Assembly (NCBI GenBank): GCA_030429005.1
Contig: JAUIDP010000024.1
Coordinates: forward strand, 1 to 41,924
Origin: Gammaproteobacteria bacterium
GTDB taxonomy: Bacteria; Pseudomonadota; Gammaproteobacteria; Steroidobacterales; Woeseiaceae
DNA: 41,924 bases
Direction: 5' to 3'
Positions 39,290 to 41,924 of this stretch are shown in pieces (position 1 is the stretch's first letter; the number at the start of each line of letters is the position of its first letter). Below the pieces are notes generated by a model. It had not been told where the DNA came from. It saw only the letters and a program-made list of their open reading frames with translations, and did not search any database. Position numbers and translations under genes: made by a program.

Positions 39290-41924
39290 TCAAGGGTTCG
39301 CGACCATTCCCGCCAATTGCCGACTCAGCTTCTCACGCCCCCCGCGCGCGTTCATGTGGTTGACGTCGAGAAAGTCACGCGGTTCCAGTTCGAAGTCGGT
39401 CCACGGCAGGACATCGATTTTCAGCTCCTTGCCAATCAATGCAAGCTGGTTGTCCAGTGCGGGGCCACCCGCCTCGCCGCGAATTTCGTCCGTCATTTCG
39501 CTGTCGACCGGGTGGATGAAGCACACCATGCGATCGCAAACAGCTTGCAGCGCGCGGCCACCCTCGAGCCAGTGCCGCATCGCACCGGCATCGAACTCGA
39601 TATCGCCAAGATAGGCCGCAGCAATCACCCGGTCTCGTTTGCGTGCCCAGTTCGGCTTGCGGCCTTTCTGTTGCACCTTTTCCGACGGGCTCCACGCACC
39701 CTGTTTTTCGGCCAGCCACTGAAACTCGATACTGGTATTGGCACCACGCAGCGGTACAACACCGCCGTTGAAAAAATCCGGGCCAAGGTTGATATCGCCA
39801 CTGGGCGGCGCTGTGCTGACGTGCATCGGGTCGAACTCGTAGATGATCAACGGCACCCGCAGTTGCCGCGCCGCGCACTGTTCGCTGATGAAGCGGCACA
39901 TCATTTCCATACCACCTGCACTCACCGCCGGGAAGCCGGCATTCAACACGGTCCGGTCTTTACCGAACTCGTCGGGACAAATCGCTCGAAACGTGCCGGA
40001 CGAACCGACGGCCAGGATGTCCGGCGCGCCGTGCTCAGCCAGGTAGCCAGGAAAACGTTCAATGAATTGCAATGCACGGTTGGCGCGCGGTTTCTTGATA
40101 ATGCGCGGGATGCCGAAGAAACGCCGGAACCGGTCCATCACCGTCAGGGCGTTGTCGTCGACATCTTCCGTTGCCAGTCGGTTGGTTTTGCCCTGTGCTT
40201 CCGCAACGATCTCGTCGAATGACATTTCCGCCAGCAGGATCACGGACTCCTGGTCCAGAGACAGGCCCAGCGTGCGTTCGATCTCGGTCGTGACGCTGAC
40301 GAATGCCAGCGAGTCCATGCCAGCATCAAACAAGTTCTTCGCCCGCAGAATTTGCTGGGTACCGAGCAGCGGCGCAAAGGCATTGATGGCGGACATCAGC
40401 GCTTTCGCCTCCGCCGACGGCGCCACATAGTCATCGCCATGCTGCGTGACCTCCTGCAGCAACTCGCCAAGGGCTCGGCGGTCCATCTTGCCACTGGCGT
40501 TCTTCGGAAACTCCGGAACACAGAAAACCATCGACGGCACCATGTACTCAGGGAGCTGTGCTTGCAGCGACTGCTTGATCGCCGCGGTTTCCACGGCAGC
40601 CGTTTCGAGTGCAGCAACAACAGTCGTCGCAATCTCCGCGCCGGCCGGCCACGCCAGCGCGACCGAGTTGAGCCCGCCCGATGCCCTGCGCATAGCGGAT
40701 TCGATCTCCCCCAGTTCGATCCTGTAACCGCGAACCTTGACCTGGTTGTCGACGCGACCGAGAAACCGCACGTTGCCGTCCTCGCCAAGTGCGGCGCGGT
40801 CGCCGGTTCGGTAGGCGGCCTTGCCGTCCGGCAGGGTTATGAAGCTCGCCGCGGTTTTATCCGGGTCATTCAGGTATCCGGACGCAAGCTGTTTGCCGGC
40901 CAGCAGCAATTCTTCGTCTCGAATGATCAGCTCCATGCCCGGGAACGCCTTGCCGATCGGCACCGTGTCGTCCGGGATGGCCGCATCGGTGAGCCGAAAA
41001 CGCGAACAGGCAATTGTCGCCTCGGTTGGTCCATACCAGTTCTCGACAACAGAGTTCGGCGCAGCCGCAGCCCATTCTTTCGCAACCAGCGTTGGCAATG
41101 CCTCACCGCAGAACAGGCTGTGCCGCAGTTTGGGAAAAGCCCCCGGCGCAAGATCTTCCTGCAACCGCATCTGGTAGGCCAGCGACGGCACGGAAAACCA
41201 GCAACTGATGTCTTCGTCGATGACATAGGCAGACGGCATACGCAGTTGCTTCTCGGATGGCACAACCAGCGTGGCGCCATTTTCCCAACAGATAAAAAGA
41301 TCGTGTACCGACAGATCGAAAGTCAGGTCGAATGTTTGCGAGAAACGGTCCTCTGGCCGCGGGTCCACCAACGGCCCGGCCGCGGCGAGGTAAGCCTCGA
41401 GCTGCGCATTCTGTATCGGCACGCCCTTGGGGTTACCGGTGCTGCCCGATGTGAACAGGATATAGGCGAGATCCTCCAGGGACGATGCGCGCTGCAGTGT
41501 TTCGAACGCCCCGTTAGCGGGCGCATCCAGGTCGAAGTCGGATCGCCGCTCACCGCAATCGATGATCCCGGGCCGAGTTCCGTCGCTGGCCACCAGTGCC
41601 AGGATGTCCTGCAACTTTTGCGCGGCCCGCCGGCCGCAGATCACACGCCCGGCACCCGAGTTTTCAAGGATCGTCGCATTGCGCTGGCACGGATGATTGA
41701 CGTTCAGCGGCACATACGCGTGGCCAGCCAGCCGCGCTGCCAGGATTCCTGCATAGGAAGACACGTGCCGCTGCGCCATGACGGCAGTAACAGGTTGCGC
41801 ACCGCTGTCATTCCCTGGCCCGAATCCACTCGCAATCTGGCTGGCGGCCGCGAGCAACTCCGAATAGGACCAGGACTCCGCATCGATGACCAGCGCCGTC
41901 CTGTCCGGAAAAGCCCGGGCGATC
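39290..41924 (-). CDS. Adenylation-carrier-SGNH fusion (DltA/DltC/DltD-like), 5' end cut
   Basis: The frame is open to the window edge ('ARAFPDRTALVIDAE...'), so the start lies beyond base 41924. The adenylation domain (about 41924-40470) has A3 'YILFTSGSTGNPKG', A4 'TFDLTFDLSVHDLF' with the amino-group-binding Asp, A5 'NWYGPTEATIA', A7 'YRTGDR', A8 'DNQVKVRGYRIELGEIE' and A10 'PKNASGKMDRR'. The carrier domain has 'FDAGMDSLAF' with the phosphopantetheine Ser at 40310-40312. The C-terminal about 250 residues look like an SGNH/DltD-like fold: 'ILAVGSSGTF' (Ser codons 39998-40003) and the Asp-x-x-His block 'LDVNHMNARGG' (39356-39367). It probably activates an amino acid or acyl group and hands it to an envelope polymer. 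DltA-like specificity is inferred. Confidence 0.9.
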   Translation of the reverse strand, partial: IARAFPDRTALVIDAESWSYSELLAAASQIASGFGPGNDSGAQPVTAVMAQRHVSSYAGILAARLAGHAYVPLNVNHPCQRNATILENSGAGRVICGRRAAQKLQDILALVASDGTRPGIIDCGERRSDFDLDAPANGAFETLQRASSLEDLAYILFTSGSTGNPKGVPIQNAQLEAYLAAAGPLVDPRPEDRFSQTFDLTFDLSVHDLFICWENGATLVVPSEKQLRMPSAYVIDEDISCWFSVPSLAYQMRLQEDLAPGAFPKLRHSLFCGEALPTLVAKEWAAAAPNSVVENWYGPTEATIACSRFRLTDAAIPDDTVPIGKAFPGMELIIRDEELLLAGKQLASGYLNDPDKTAASFITLPDGKAAYRTGDRAALGEDGNVRFLGRVDNQVKVRGYRIELGEIESAMRRASGGLNSVALAWPAGAEIATTVVAALETAAVETAAIKQSLQAQLPEYMVPSMVFCVPEFPKNASGKMDRRALGELLQEVTQHGDDYVAPSAEAKALMSAINAFAPLLGTQQILRAKNLFDAGMDSLAFVSVTTEIERTLGLSLDQESVILLAEMSFDEIVAEAQGKTNRLATEDVDDNALTVMDRFRRFFGIPRIIKKPRANRALQFIERFPGYLAEHGAPDILAVGSSGTFRAICPDEFGKDRTVLNAGFPAVSAGGMEMMCRFISEQCAARQLRVPLIIYEFDPMHVSTAPPSGDINLGPDFFNGGVVPLRGANTSIEFQWLAEKQGAWSPSEKVQQKGRKPNWARKRDRVIAAAYLGDIEFDAGAMRHWLEGGRALQAVCDRMVCFIHPVDSEMTDEIRGEAGGPALDNQLALIGKELKIDVLPWTDFELEPRDFLDVNHMNARGGREKLSRQLAGMVANP

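Noticed and set aside
1..41924. CRISPR arrays, tRNA or rRNA genes, insertion sequences or attachment sites
   Set aside because: No spaced direct repeats, cloverleaf-like sequence, transposase or integrase gene was seen on reading both strands; a formal scan was not possible.

Overview
The window reads as a chromosomal segment of a free-living, probably marine gammaproteobacterium. GC is high (about 60% by eye), coding is dense on both strands, and many products are exported or are lipoproteins. The mix of an S9 peptidase, an amidohydrolase, a RetSat-like oxidoreductase, a DUF6351 protein, PPC, Calx-beta and FG-GAP surface proteins and an RND pump resembles heterotrophs such as the Woeseiaceae. 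That placement is inference from gene content only. I saw no rRNA, tRNA, CRISPR array, insertion sequence, prophage or plasmid function. No gap between genes exceeds 300 bases.

Left part (1-10.7 kb): a truncated exported PPC-repeat protein; a small lipoprotein sharing a CTAG stop with a yeast-type cytosine deaminase; an HI0933/BaiN flavoprotein; an exported short-chain dehydrogenase with an NTF2-like tail; an exported S9 peptidase; then a four-gene operon of ECF sigma factor, membrane HEAT-repeat anti-sigma-like protein and two DUF4097 proteins, headed by a good ECF-type promoter (TGTAAC-N16-CGTC).

Middle (10.7-24 kb): a YjiH/Gate-type membrane protein, a DUF2235 (Tle1-like) hydrolase, a DUF6351 hydrolase, a six-TM protein coupled to a DUF3465 protein, an ABC exporter, and a 1398-residue lipoprotein that combines FG-GAP, ASPIC/UnbV and Calx-beta domains with three copies of an unnamed cysteine-containing module. 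A double zinc-ribbon protein and a putative 2OG-Fe(II) oxygenase follow.

Region 24-31.1 kb is the most suggestive locus. Two paralogous ExeA-like AAA ATPases with C-terminal FHA domains, both on the minus strand, flank four plus-strand genes: a wHTH-PfkB kinase, pseudouridine-5'-phosphate glycosidase, a 58-residue protein, and a membrane-anchored coiled-coil protein ending in a helix-hairpin-helix domain. Both ATPase genes carry the same ATTATGCAA element 66-67 nt before their start codons, so they may be co-regulated.

Right part (31.2-41.9 kb): an exported amidohydrolase overlapping a RetSat/CrtI-like oxidoreductase; a clear bidirectional terminator; an exported protein of unknown function; an RND transporter with altered proton-relay residues and its membrane-fusion protein; and, running off the window, an adenylation-carrier-SGNH fusion that looks like DltA, DltC and DltD joined in one chain.

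Several genes without a Shine-Dalgarno sequence have a -10-like hexamer exactly six bases before ATG, suggesting leaderless transcripts alongside SD-led ones.
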